From Gammaproteobacteria bacterium (lineage in GTDB: Bacteria > Pseudomonadota > Gammaproteobacteria > DSM-16500), in NCBI GenBank assembly GCA_013287025.1, contig JABDEN010000006.1:1-50555 (forward strand): a stretch of DNA of 50,555 nt, in the 5' to 3' direction. This document shows, one piece after another, positions 37,259 through 45,178 of this stretch. The notes below the pieces were generated by a model. It was not told the DNA's origin. It saw nothing but the letters and a program-made list of their open reading frames with translations, and did no database searches. Numbering within the stretch: the stretch's first letter is position 1; each line of letters opens with the position of its first letter. The translations under genes and the position numbers were made by a program.

Positions 37259-38809
37259 ATGAGATCTAAAAGAGATCAACAAGATCCCGAACAAATGTTA
37301 CGACGTTATCCGGGTTATCGACTAAAAAAAACCATCCTTAAATCCGAATTCGTCGAATTCGATGATTTTGAAATTTTTGATTATTATTACTCTGATATTG
37401 AATCCGATGATGATGTTGAAAAAAAGCCAAAGGAAATTATTCAAGATAAAAAAGAAGAAAAAACGCTTAAATTTAACTATATTGCGAAGGGTGATATTTA
37501 TGACGTATTGTATACGCTTCGCCTTTTAAGCAATCAAATGTTAAGCGCTTTTGAAAGTTATTTCGCGATATATCCAAAAAATCCATCGCCTATGTGGATT
37601 TTTATTTCAAATTTTTCTGCATTTATTGATACATTTTCCTATGGATTAAAGATGAATCCTATTTTTGGAAGTAAAGATTCTATGGCATCTATTCGAGAAG
37701 AGCTCGCCATGTTTATGTTTACTCTGCGATTTTTAATGGCTGAAAATGATTTCATTATTAAAAGAAATAGTGAAAAGAAATGGGAATTTGCGATTGAAAA
37801 TGGTATTAAAAGAGTAGCGCCTTTAGAAAAAAATGGTCATGCTAAACAAATTTACCATCTTTTAGTGGATTTAATGCGTTATTCTTTTACGCCAATTTTA
37901 GAATATAAATCAAGTGAATTCGAGGATTCTTATTCAACGGCTCGTAGATTTGGTTCATTTAAATATAAGAGTTTATTTTCAAGTAGAGATAGTGGCAGTC
38001 CATTTATTAAAACCGCTTTTTATGATGAAGAAGAAAAATATGATACTCGCGTAAAAGAAGTTGAAGATATTTCACTACGGAAAATTGTTTTTCAAACACC
38101 AGCAAAGCCTGGTGATGTTTTTAAAGAAATAAAAAATGATCCTTCGGATAATAAGGAGATGGCGAAAAATATTCTTTACAGAAATATTGATTTTTTTAAA
38201 GCGGCTTTTGATCTTGAATATCCGAAATTATTTCAACGTTGGGCAAAAGAAAATCGCGCTTACATCAAAGTACTTTCTGATCAGTTGCATGAGGCAATTA
38301 TTGATGATATTCACTCAATGCAAAATAAGCGTGATATTGAAGAAAAGATATTAGCTGATGACAAATATTATGAAGATCTGCGACGGGAAGGTTTAAAAGC
38401 AGCAATCACTCCATGCATAAAAAGTGCTTACATGATGGCTGATTTAATTATTGATTATGTTCCTCCAGCTATTTTAAATGAATTAGAAAATGTTATTCCT
38501 GGAGAAAATAATTTTCATGGTGTTTTACATAGCATTCATAAAGCTTTAAAAAAGGCGGCAGAGGCTCGTAATGCAGATCATATACTTTCTGGATTCTATG
38601 CCTATGGATATAATGTTAATAATTATTGTATTAATCGAAGATTTTTACAACATTTTGTACAAACGATTATTCACAATGAAACTTTAATTGATGCAACCGC
38701 CAATAAATGGCGAGAATGTTGGTCGCCACAGAGATTATTCAAGCATAGAATTATTAAAGAAAGAATTAAAAAAGATGATCCTGAGCAAAAGAGAGGATGT
38801 AGTTTTTAA
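37259..38809 (+). CDS. Hypothetical protein, paralogue of the next gene
   Basis: I do not recognise the family. I start it at ATG 37259 (516 residues), since GAGG at 37247-37250 is too close to ATG 37253. An acidic N-terminus (about 35-65) is followed by a helical region. Near residue 310 is FFKAAFDLEYPKLFQRWAK, which matches FYINAFNLHYPDAFQHWAK in the next protein. Other shared pieces are the LLV.LM...F.P.L..KSS and VLH...K segments, and RF...F..TI near the C-terminus. Probably a tandem duplication; an effector role is possible. Confidence 0.7.
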   Translation: MRSKRDQQDPEQMLRRYPGYRLKKTILKSEFVEFDDFEIFDYYYSDIESDDDVEKKPKEIIQDKKEEKTLKFNYIAKGDIYDVLYTLRLLSNQMLSAFESYFAIYPKNPSPMWIFISNFSAFIDTFSYGLKMNPIFGSKDSMASIREELAMFMFTLRFLMAENDFIIKRNSEKKWEFAIENGIKRVAPLEKNGHAKQIYHLLVDLMRYSFTPILEYKSSEFEDSYSTARRFGSFKYKSLFSSRDSGSPFIKTAFYDEEEKYDTRVKEVEDISLRKIVFQTPAKPGDVFKEIKNDPSDNKEMAKNILYRNIDFFKAAFDLEYPKLFQRWAKENRAYIKVLSDQLHEAIIDDIHSMQNKRDIEEKILADDKYYEDLRREGLKAAITPCIKSAYMMADLIIDYVPPAILNELENVIPGENNFHGVLHSIHKALKKAAEARNADHILSGFYAYGYNVNNYCINRRFLQHFVQTIIHNETLIDATANKWRECWSPQRLFKHRIIKERIKKDDPEQKRGCSF

Positions 38810-38832
38810 TTTCTAAAAAAGGAGAGCCACAG

Positions 38833-40200
38833 TTGAGATTTCGATATGATAACGAATTAAAAATTATAGCAGCCATCAAAGAAGCAGAGGACGCTGTGCT
38901 GGATTGGAAAGATCAAGAATTTAGCGGAAAAATAAAAGAAATAATAAAAAAAATAAAAAATGAATTACATCTAAAAACTTCTTTTCAAAGCAGTATTAAT
39001 GAAATTTTACAGTGGAGAAAAGATCTTGCGTTTATCATTTTAAAAATAGACTTAAAAGAAGGAGGAGATTTATTTTATAAATATGAATTGTTGGTAAGTC
39101 TTGAAAAATTAATGCAGGAGACTTTCTTGCCATTTTTACAATTAAAATCTAGTCGTTTACGCTTACAAAAACATCGTTTCGATCCAGTGCTAGATATCAA
39201 TACGAAAGAGAAAGAAATTGAAAATCTTCCATTAAATGATATTAACCCAATGTACGAAAATGCTTTGCAAGAAATTATTAAAAATTTTGATTTTTATATC
39301 AACGCTTTTAATTTACATTATCCCGATGCATTTCAACATTGGGCTAAGAATTATTCTTCCCAAAGAGAGATTGCTGTTTTTTCTGAATCCTTGCGTTTAG
39401 CTATTTTATTGGATGCAAACGAAAAATTTGTCAGTCCATTTTCTGATTTTGCAACTGAACTCGTAAATCAAAAATTACAGGAATGGTATGAAGGCTTGTA
39501 TGAAGCTGCCAAAACAAATAATCCAGAGTTAATTTATTCAGATGTACTGCATAATCTTATGAAGGGTGTGGAAACATTCGCGCGGGCGCACTATACGTTA
39601 AAAGAAAGATTCGCCACCAATTTTGCCGTCACCATTGTAAAATCTCCAGTAAAAAAAGCAATAATGGAAAGTTGGCATAGCGATTCACAAAAAAAATTCG
39701 ATGATTATTTTGAGCCTATTTGGAAAAGCGTTAATAAACATTTTAATTTTTATCAAGCATTTTTAGGATCAGGATTATGGCAGGCTTGTTTTCTTTGGTT
39801 GCGTGATTCGAAAGAAAAATTAGACTTATTGTCTCCTTTATGGAATGCTTTTCATGAGAAAGAAAACAATGTGGAAATAGATGCGCAATTAGAACCTTTT
39901 AAAAAATTTAATCAAGCGCAGATAGAGCTTTTATTCCAGCAAATGAAATTAGCGATAGAAAAGAATGACCCTCAAATTCTCAAAAAAGCATTTTATGGTG
40001 GTAAAGACAAATTAAAATATATAAATTGGCAACTCCTTGATGCATTTTATTTGTTGGCTGCCCCAAAAGGCGATGTTATCTTATCGCAATGGAAAAAAAT
40101 CGACCTGACACGTTCTCCTTATCATTTATTTAAAATAGGCTTAACCCAAGATGAAAAGCAAAATGTTTCTGAAAAGGTGCATATTAAAAATGATTTATAA
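38833..40200 (+). CDS. Hypothetical protein, paralogue of the previous gene
   Basis: The 455-residue protein starts at TTG 38833 with AAAGGAGAG eight bases upstream, 23 bases after the preceding stop, so the two are one operon. It repeats the pattern AF.L.YP..FQ.WAK near residue 160. A third, looser copy, FNFYQAFLGSGLWQACFLW, lies near 303-321, so the unit is about 145 residues and occurs twice here. It is helical, with no signal peptide or membrane helix. Function unknown. Confidence 0.7.
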   Translation: MRFRYDNELKIIAAIKEAEDAVLDWKDQEFSGKIKEIIKKIKNELHLKTSFQSSINEILQWRKDLAFIILKIDLKEGGDLFYKYELLVSLEKLMQETFLPFLQLKSSRLRLQKHRFDPVLDINTKEKEIENLPLNDINPMYENALQEIIKNFDFYINAFNLHYPDAFQHWAKNYSSQREIAVFSESLRLAILLDANEKFVSPFSDFATELVNQKLQEWYEGLYEAAKTNNPELIYSDVLHNLMKGVETFARAHYTLKERFATNFAVTIVKSPVKKAIMESWHSDSQKKFDDYFEPIWKSVNKHFNFYQAFLGSGLWQACFLWLRDSKEKLDLLSPLWNAFHEKENNVEIDAQLEPFKKFNQAQIELLFQQMKLAIEKNDPQILKKAFYGGKDKLKYINWQLLDAFYLLAAPKGDVILSQWKKIDLTRSPYHLFKIGLTQDEKQNVSEKVHIKNDL

Positions 40201-40242
40201 GTATAATGAAATATGCGTTTATGTTAGAGTGACGCTCCGTAG

Positions 40243-40327
40243 GTCATCCTGAACGAAGCGAAGGATCGGTTTAATTTCATCACCATAATGTGGACGTAAA
40301 CCGATCCTTCACTTCGTTCAGGATGAC
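40243..40327. repeat. GTCATCCTGAACG palindromic repeat, copy 2
   Basis: Arms 40243-40273 and 40297-40327 match over 31 bp with one G/A difference that still allows a G-U pair in RNA. Same family as 28523-28615. It lies between the paralogue operon and the beta-lactamase. Confidence 0.85.
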
Positions 40328-40392
40328 AAAGCCTCTAGTGCAGCAAAACCTGTGTTGTGTGAGAAACTATTTTTTCGAGTAAATAAGATATC

Positions 40393-41235
40393 ATGAAAAA
40401 AATATTATTTTTGATTATAACAATGCTGTTTGGTCATTTGTGTTTTGCCTATCCCATGCCAAATGCTTTCCCTCCTTTCCGTATTGCTGGAAATCTTTAT
40501 TACGTGGGCACCGATGATCTTGCGAGTTATTTAATTGTGACAAAGAGCGGGAATATTTTAATAAACAGTAATCTAGAAGCAACTGTCCCCATGATAAAAG
40601 CGAGTATAGAAAAACTGGGATTTAAATGGAGCGATACGAAGATTTTGTTAACAAGTCATGCGCATTTAGATCATGCTGCGGGTAGCAAATTAATTAAAGA
40701 GCAAACTAAGGCAAAATATTTCGTGATGGATGCGGATGTCTCGAATGTCGAATCAGGCGGCAAATCGGATTTTCATTATGGGGATGATGCCAGTATGTAT
40801 TTCCCCCCTGTTAAAGTCGATAAAGTCCTGCATAATGGTGATAAAGTGAAATTGGGCGGTACGGTATTAACCGCGCATTTAACGGGAGGCCACACAAAAG
40901 GTTGTACGACATGGACAATGCAAGTAAGAGATCAAGGGAAAAAATATGATGTGGTCATCGTCGGAAGTCTTAATGTAAATGAAGGGTATCAGTTGATCAA
41001 CAACCAAAATTATCCCGCTATTTCAGAAGATTATAAGCACGCAATCCAAAAGTTGAAATCATTACCTTGTGATATTTTTCTCGGTGCGCATGCGGTGTAT
41101 TTTGATCTTAAGAAAAAATATGATTTACAGAATACCGATTCAACTATCCATCCTTTTATTGATAAGGAAGGGTATAAAAGCTATATCGCCCAAAAGGAAA
41201 AAGAGTTTTATTCAGAGCTTATCAAGCAACAATAA
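40393..41235 (+). CDS. Subclass B3 metallo-beta-lactamase, FEZ-1-like
   Basis: B3 enzymes hydrolyse beta-lactams, including carbapenems, with two zinc ions in the periplasm. The 280-residue protein has a signal peptide ending near CFA-YPM. Zinc-binding motifs are HAHLDH (89-94, giving His89, His91, Asp93, His94), GGHTKG (His167) and GAHAVYFD (His233). The mature N-terminus and long stretches (AYPMPN.FPPFRIAGNLYYVG, GGTVLTAHLT, GCTTWTM) closely match FEZ-1 of Legionella gormanii as I remember it. It is likely a chromosomal gene native to the group. Palindromic repeats flank it on both sides. A resistance profile cannot be stated from sequence alone. Confidence 0.93.
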   Translation: MKKILFLIITMLFGHLCFAYPMPNAFPPFRIAGNLYYVGTDDLASYLIVTKSGNILINSNLEATVPMIKASIEKLGFKWSDTKILLTSHAHLDHAAGSKLIKEQTKAKYFVMDADVSNVESGGKSDFHYGDDASMYFPPVKVDKVLHNGDKVKLGGTVLTAHLTGGHTKGCTTWTMQVRDQGKKYDVVIVGSLNVNEGYQLINNQNYPAISEDYKHAIQKLKSLPCDIFLGAHAVYFDLKKKYDLQNTDSTIHPFIDKEGYKSYIAQKEKEFYSELIKQQ

Positions 41236-41260
41236 TGGCTGTTGCGAATGAAATAATTCA

Positions 41261-41305
41261 TGTCATGCCAGCATGTTTCTAGCTGGCATGACAGGTTTTT
41301 TTTTT
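41261..41305 (+). terminator. Palindromic repeat acting as terminator
   Basis: TGTCATGCCAGC and GCTGGCATGACA (41261-41293) form a perfect 12-bp stem with a 9-base loop. A run of ten T follows at 41296-41305. This short, uninterrupted member of the repeat family has all the features of a rho-independent terminator for the beta-lactamase gene. Confidence 0.8.
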
Positions 41306-41340
41306 ATATAAATTTAATAACCAACAGGGATTAGTCTGCC

Positions 41341-42135
41341 ATGATCTTCAAATCGTATTTTTCGAAAACTACCGAGACATATTTTATGATCCATTCTCCG
41401 TTAGCGAATTCTCGCCCGACGCTTTTATTTATTCACGGTCTCGGTGATTCACATGTCAATTATTTGCAATATCTTTCTAGTGATTTGAGTAAGCATTTTA
41501 ACGTGCTTATTCCTGATTTGCTTGGGTATGGCAATAGTTCTTCAGCGGGTGACTACAGTTTTCAGCATCAAATTCAAGGTATTGTGGATCATCTTGATTT
41601 TTTAGAGGGCACGACAAAAATAAAATTTAACGACATCATTATGATTGCCCATTCCATGGGTGGGATTCACGGTACATTACTTTGTGAATCCATTATTAAA
41701 TATTCAATTAAGGGATTTATCAATGTGGAGGGTAGTGTTACGCAGTATGGGTCATTCATTTCAGAAAACATGGTTAACGCGTTAAAAACAAAAATTTTTA
41801 ATGATTGGTTTGCTGATTTTAAAAAAAATATTCATTTTCGTCCGTATCGTGCTGCTGTGGAATCTTGCCAACCCGAAGCATTTCACCAAAATGCAGCAGA
41901 AATGTACGAGATATGTCACGCATCCTCTGGTAAGTTCACCAATAGTATCGGCAAAAAATTCGCTTCTCTTAATATGCATAAAGTCTATTGTTACGGAGAT
42001 TTTATATGCAAAGAAACGCTCGAATTTTTAAATGAAAATAATGTGCCACTTAAATATATTCCGGCCAAAACACATTTCGTGTTAGTGGAGTGTCCGAATG
42101 AGGTTATACAATTCATTGAAAAATTCTGTATTTAA
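41341..42135 (+). CDS. Alpha/beta hydrolase
   Basis: The 264-residue protein has the family elements in order: LLFIHGLGDSHVNY (oxyanion loop), VLIPDLLGYGNSSS, the nucleophile elbow IAHSMGG, and a terminal KTHFVLVECP with the catalytic His. It has no signal peptide. The substrate cannot be read from the sequence; a small ester or thioester is likely. It starts 36 bases after the terminator of the beta-lactamase and is the last gene before the accessory island. Confidence 0.85.
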   Translation: MIFKSYFSKTTETYFMIHSPLANSRPTLLFIHGLGDSHVNYLQYLSSDLSKHFNVLIPDLLGYGNSSSAGDYSFQHQIQGIVDHLDFLEGTTKIKFNDIIMIAHSMGGIHGTLLCESIIKYSIKGFINVEGSVTQYGSFISENMVNALKTKIFNDWFADFKKNIHFRPYRAAVESCQPEAFHQNAAEMYEICHASSGKFTNSIGKKFASLNMHKVYCYGDFICKETLEFLNENNVPLKYIPAKTHFVLVECPNEVIQFIEKFCI

Positions 42136-42221
42136 GGATAAACACGGTGTTTGTTAGTTTTAGTTACGAGCTATTTGCTGAATATGATTGAAAGCATTGC
42201 AATTTAATTGATTGGCAAATA

Positions 42222-42249
42222 TTGACAATACGGCAAATTGCCGTATAAT
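42222..42249 (+). promoter_or_regulatory. Promoter and operator of the TacAT-type module
   Basis: TTGACA at 42222-42227 and TATAAT at 42244-42249 are both perfect, 16 bases apart. The 19-bp perfect palindrome ATACGGCAAATTGCCGTAT (42228-42246) fills the spacer and enters the -10. A ribbon-helix-helix antitoxin bound here would block RNA polymerase, so autoregulation is strongly suggested. Confidence 0.85.
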
Positions 42250-42275
42250 AAAATTATATTAATGAGGTATTTTAT

Positions 42276-42572
42276 ATGCCGCAACCAACACCTAAACACA
42301 TGCCCGATACTGAACGACTTGAAGCTAGAATCAGTTCGGACAAAAAAAAGTTATTAAAGAACGCCGCTGAATTATCCGGTCGAACGCTCACTGATTTTAT
42401 AGTGCAATCTGCCTATGAAGCTGCGGTTCGTGTTATACAGGAATATCAGCAGTTACATTTATCTATCAAAGATCGCGAAGTCTTTATTCAAGCGTTAATC
42501 AATCCACCTCTGCCCGGAGCTAATCTCCAAAAGGCAGTGAAAAAATATAAAAAGGACGTTCATAGTAAATGA
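42276..42572 (+). CDS. TacA-type antitoxin (DUF1778)
   Basis: DUF1778 antitoxins bind DNA with an N-terminal ribbon-helix-helix and wrap their GNAT toxin with the C-terminus. The 98-residue protein reads TERLEARISSDKKKLLKNAA then SGRTLTDFIVQSAYEAA. That is the DUF1778 pattern (R....R......L..AA...G.S..DF...A...A). The C-terminal helix follows with VFIQALINPPLPGANLQKAV, as in TacA. It overlaps the toxin by four bases (ATGA) and sits behind a palindromic operator. Confidence 0.9.
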   Translation: MPQPTPKHMPDTERLEARISSDKKKLLKNAAELSGRTLTDFIVQSAYEAAVRVIQEYQQLHLSIKDREVFIQALINPPLPGANLQKAVKKYKKDVHSK

Positions 42573-43093
42573 CTGCTGAAAATAATAAAAAATATATTAT
42601 TGGGCCATTGGAAAAGAAGCATGATAAGACTGAATTTAATTGTGGGGTTGATGTTTTAAACCAATATCTTAAGATACAAGCAAGCCAAGATGTTAAAAAA
42701 AATGTTGCGGTAACATATGCGCTGTCAACGCCAGCCTCAGAAAAAATTTTGGGATACTACACGCTTTCCTCTATCGGGATTTTTCCAGGGGAACTACCTG
42801 ATGAACTGGTGAGAAGGTTACCACGATATCCTGCTTTACCAGGCATTTTGTTAGGACGATTAGCTGTTGACAGCAGCTGTCAAGGGACGGGTATAGGTCA
42901 ATATCTTTTGGTAGATGGGCTCAAAAGAAGTCTTCAAGTCAGCAATCAAATTGGCATTGTGGCGATTATTGTAGATGCTAAGGATAACAAAGCAGTCAAA
43001 TTTTATGAACATTTTGGTTTTCTTAAATTGCCAGAGAATACTCACAGATTATTTTTACCAATAAGCACTATCAAGAAACTGGAATTACTTTAA
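42569..43093 (+). CDS. TacT-type GNAT toxin
   Basis: TacT toxins acetylate the amino group of aminoacyl-tRNA and so stop translation. The 174-residue protein has FNCGVDVLNQYLKIQASQD, then GYYTLSS, then LGRLAVDSSCQGTGIGQYLL, with the acetyl-CoA loop QGTGIG. The C-terminal catalytic segment is AVKFYEHFGFL, with the Tyr of the active site. Length and order behind a DUF1778 antitoxin are typical. The stop lies eight bases before the first copy of the HAD-gene 3' end. Confidence 0.9.
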   Translation: MTAENNKKYIIGPLEKKHDKTEFNCGVDVLNQYLKIQASQDVKKNVAVTYALSTPASEKILGYYTLSSIGIFPGELPDELVRRLPRYPALPGILLGRLAVDSSCQGTGIGQYLLVDGLKRSLQVSNQIGIVAIIVDAKDNKAVKFYEHFGFLKLPENTHRLFLPISTIKKLELL

Positions 43094-43101
43094 AAGGATC
43101 C

Positions 43102-43299
43102 AAATGCTCCGCATTTGCGTCCATTCTTGCTGAAAATAACCTAGAAGCTTCCGAAACGTTGTTTGTTGATGATTCGTGGCAGCATATTCTAGGCGCAAAA
43201 GAAGTAGGGCTGCATACGCTGCATATATCGAAAGAAAGGGATATTTTTGAGGTTTCCAACTTTATTCACTCAATTGGTGGCAGCGTCTTTTGTATTTAA
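43102..43299 (+). pseudogene. HAD-hydrolase 3' fragment, copy 1
   Basis: From 43122 to 43224 this matches 50453-50555 perfectly over 103 bp, up to the window edge. A further 20 bases to the left match imperfectly. It encodes the last part of a HAD hydrolase (LFVDDSWQHILGAKEVGLHTL and onward) and ends at a TAA (43297-43299). There is no start and no N-terminal part. Confidence 0.92.
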
Positions 43300-43335
43300 A
43301 AAATATTAATCTACTACATACAAAATTACTATTTT

Positions 43336-44079
43336 ATGACAAAATATTGCTTTATTAACAAAATAAGAAATCTTATGCAATCAAAAAAAATAATTAATGT
43401 TTTCCTACCTACAGATTTGGAACCGATTGAACTCACAAATCAATTAAATGAGAGAATAAAAATTCGACCCATGTATTTTGAGCTAGGATTTAGTTCTTCG
43501 TCTAATATCTATGGTAGAAGAATTTTGGTGGATAATTTAATGAGGGCTTTGGAATACTTGCCCTTGAATATTGGATTTCTAGTTTGGGATGTTTATCGGC
43601 CAAGAGCTATTCAAGCAAAATTGTTCCATTGGATGCAAGGGGAAATACGTAAAAAATTACCCCAGCTTAATGAAGATGAGAATTATAATGAAACTTGTAA
43701 ATATATGTCGCCTCCATCAAATGTCGGAGATGTATATTGCCCGCCTCATTTAAGTGGAGGTGCTATTGATTTAACTTTCTATGATATGGTCACAGGTCAT
43801 GAGCTAGATATGGGAACTCCATTCGATGATTGCACCGATCGTGCTCACAGTTTGTATTTTGATCAACGCTCAGATTTAACTGAGAATGAAAAATGTATTA
43901 AAGAAAGAAGAAATCTACTGCGCTTTGCAATGGAAAATTCAGGTTTTGTTTCATATCAATATGAATGGTGGCACTTTGATATAGGTAATATTTTCTGGAG
44001 CAGAAAGACCGGACAACCAGAAGCATTCGGTTCTTTGTTTGACGATGAAGAATGGCCTGCATTTGGGGCCCGCATATAA
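43336..44079 (+). CDS. D-alanyl-D-alanine dipeptidase, VanX/DdpX type
   Basis: M15D dipeptidases split D-Ala-D-Ala. The 247-residue protein has the substrate arginine in WDVYRPR (Arg89), the zinc motif PPHLSGGAIDL (His138 and Asp145), and EWWHFD with Glu210 and His213. These are the full VanX set. There is no signal peptide, so it acts in the cytoplasm. Other Van resistance genes (vanA, vanH) are absent, so the role is likely recycling of D-Ala-D-Ala from the cell wall rather than vancomycin resistance. It is followed after three bases by a membrane protein and then a kinase. The start ATG 43336 has no clear ribosome site; ATG 43375 is an alternative. Confidence 0.9.
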   Translation: MTKYCFINKIRNLMQSKKIINVFLPTDLEPIELTNQLNERIKIRPMYFELGFSSSSNIYGRRILVDNLMRALEYLPLNIGFLVWDVYRPRAIQAKLFHWMQGEIRKKLPQLNEDENYNETCKYMSPPSNVGDVYCPPHLSGGAIDLTFYDMVTGHELDMGTPFDDCTDRAHSLYFDQRSDLTENEKCIKERRNLLRFAMENSGFVSYQYEWWHFDIGNIFWSRKTGQPEAFGSLFDDEEWPAFGARI

Positions 44080-44082
44080 CCT

Positions 44083-45165
44083 ATGAATCTTTCATTATTG
44101 TTAATTATGTCTTCTGTAATAGCTTTCTCCTATTGGTTGGAAGAACATACAAGATGGGTCGCGCATATATCCGGTGTATTATTAATCATAATTATTGCAT
44201 CTATTCTCGGCAATTCTGGTTTGGTTCCAGCTTCAGATAATGCATATGGAATGCATATTAAATCGATCATGTTACTCGGCATTGTTCTTATGCTTTTTGC
44301 TTTCAATCCTATAAATATTTTAAGAGTGAATAAAGATTTTATTTTTTGTTTTTTTATTGGAGCCGTGTCAACTACTATAGGTGGTCTTATTGCTGGCTTA
44401 ATATTTAAAACAATACTTCCAGAAGACTATTGGCGTATTAGCGCCCAATTTACTGCTAGTTTTATCGGTGGCTATGAAAATGCAGTCTCCGTAAGTTCAG
44501 CTTTAAATACACCGATAGATGTTTTTCTAAAGACTTTTGCTGGCGATAGTGTGTTAACAACTTTTTGGATTATAATTAATATTTTTCAAGGTAGAAACAT
44601 AAAGACGACATCTGCCAATGTTAATTTGCAAGACTCAAATATGGAAAATATTGCAAGTCCTGTAGATGTTGCGTCGTTAGCGATTACCGTTACAATGGCA
44701 TTAGCTATATTCGGTATTAGTACCTATATACATGCTTATTTGCCAAATATTCCTGAGATTGTAATAGCTAGTGTACTAGCTACTCTAATTACTTTTACTC
44801 CACTTCGATTGAGATTTTCTAGTTCGTACATCATAGGTTCGTTTGGGCTATCATATTTTATATTCGTCTGTGGCGCTATTACTAATATTTCTAGCTTATT
44901 TAATAGCTCAATAATATTAATTTTGTTTCCCGCTACTATTGTTTTAATTCATGCAATTATTTTATTTAGCGTTGCGAAATTATTTAAAATAAAAAAGGAA
45001 ATAGTCATTATCACATCGCAAAGCTTGATAGGAGGTCCTGCCACTGCATTAGCAGTTGTTAGCTCACGTAAATGGAATTATCAATTTGAGGCTATTACAT
45101 TAGGTTTGTTGGGTTATGCCTTGGGCAATTACTTTGGTTTTGCAGCTGCTTGGATTTTAAAATAG
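44083..45165 (+). CDS. DUF819-family membrane protein
   Basis: The 360-residue protein has roughly ten membrane helices and the features of DUF819 (YjcL-like) transporters: NSGLVPASDNAY, AQFTASFIGGYENAVSVSSAL, and a late GGPATALAVVSSRKW. The family is thought to move small organic solutes, though no substrate is firmly known. Its place between a D-Ala-D-Ala dipeptidase and a sensor kinase suggests it carries a dipeptide or amino acid. Spacing is three bases from vanX and 13 bases to the kinase, so one transcript is expected. Confidence 0.85.
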   Translation: MNLSLLLIMSSVIAFSYWLEEHTRWVAHISGVLLIIIIASILGNSGLVPASDNAYGMHIKSIMLLGIVLMLFAFNPINILRVNKDFIFCFFIGAVSTTIGGLIAGLIFKTILPEDYWRISAQFTASFIGGYENAVSVSSALNTPIDVFLKTFAGDSVLTTFWIIINIFQGRNIKTTSANVNLQDSNMENIASPVDVASLAITVTMALAIFGISTYIHAYLPNIPEIVIASVLATLITFTPLRLRFSSSYIIGSFGLSYFIFVCGAITNISSLFNSSIILILFPATIVLIHAIILFSVAKLFKIKKEIVIITSQSLIGGPATALAVVSSRKWNYQFEAITLGLLGYALGNYFGFAAAWILK

Positions 45166-45178
45166 AAATGGACAACAT

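Noticed and set aside
43336..44079. Vancomycin resistance operon
   Set aside because: Only the VanX-type dipeptidase is present; no VanH dehydrogenase or VanA-type ligase is nearby, and Gram-negative bacteria are naturally insensitive.
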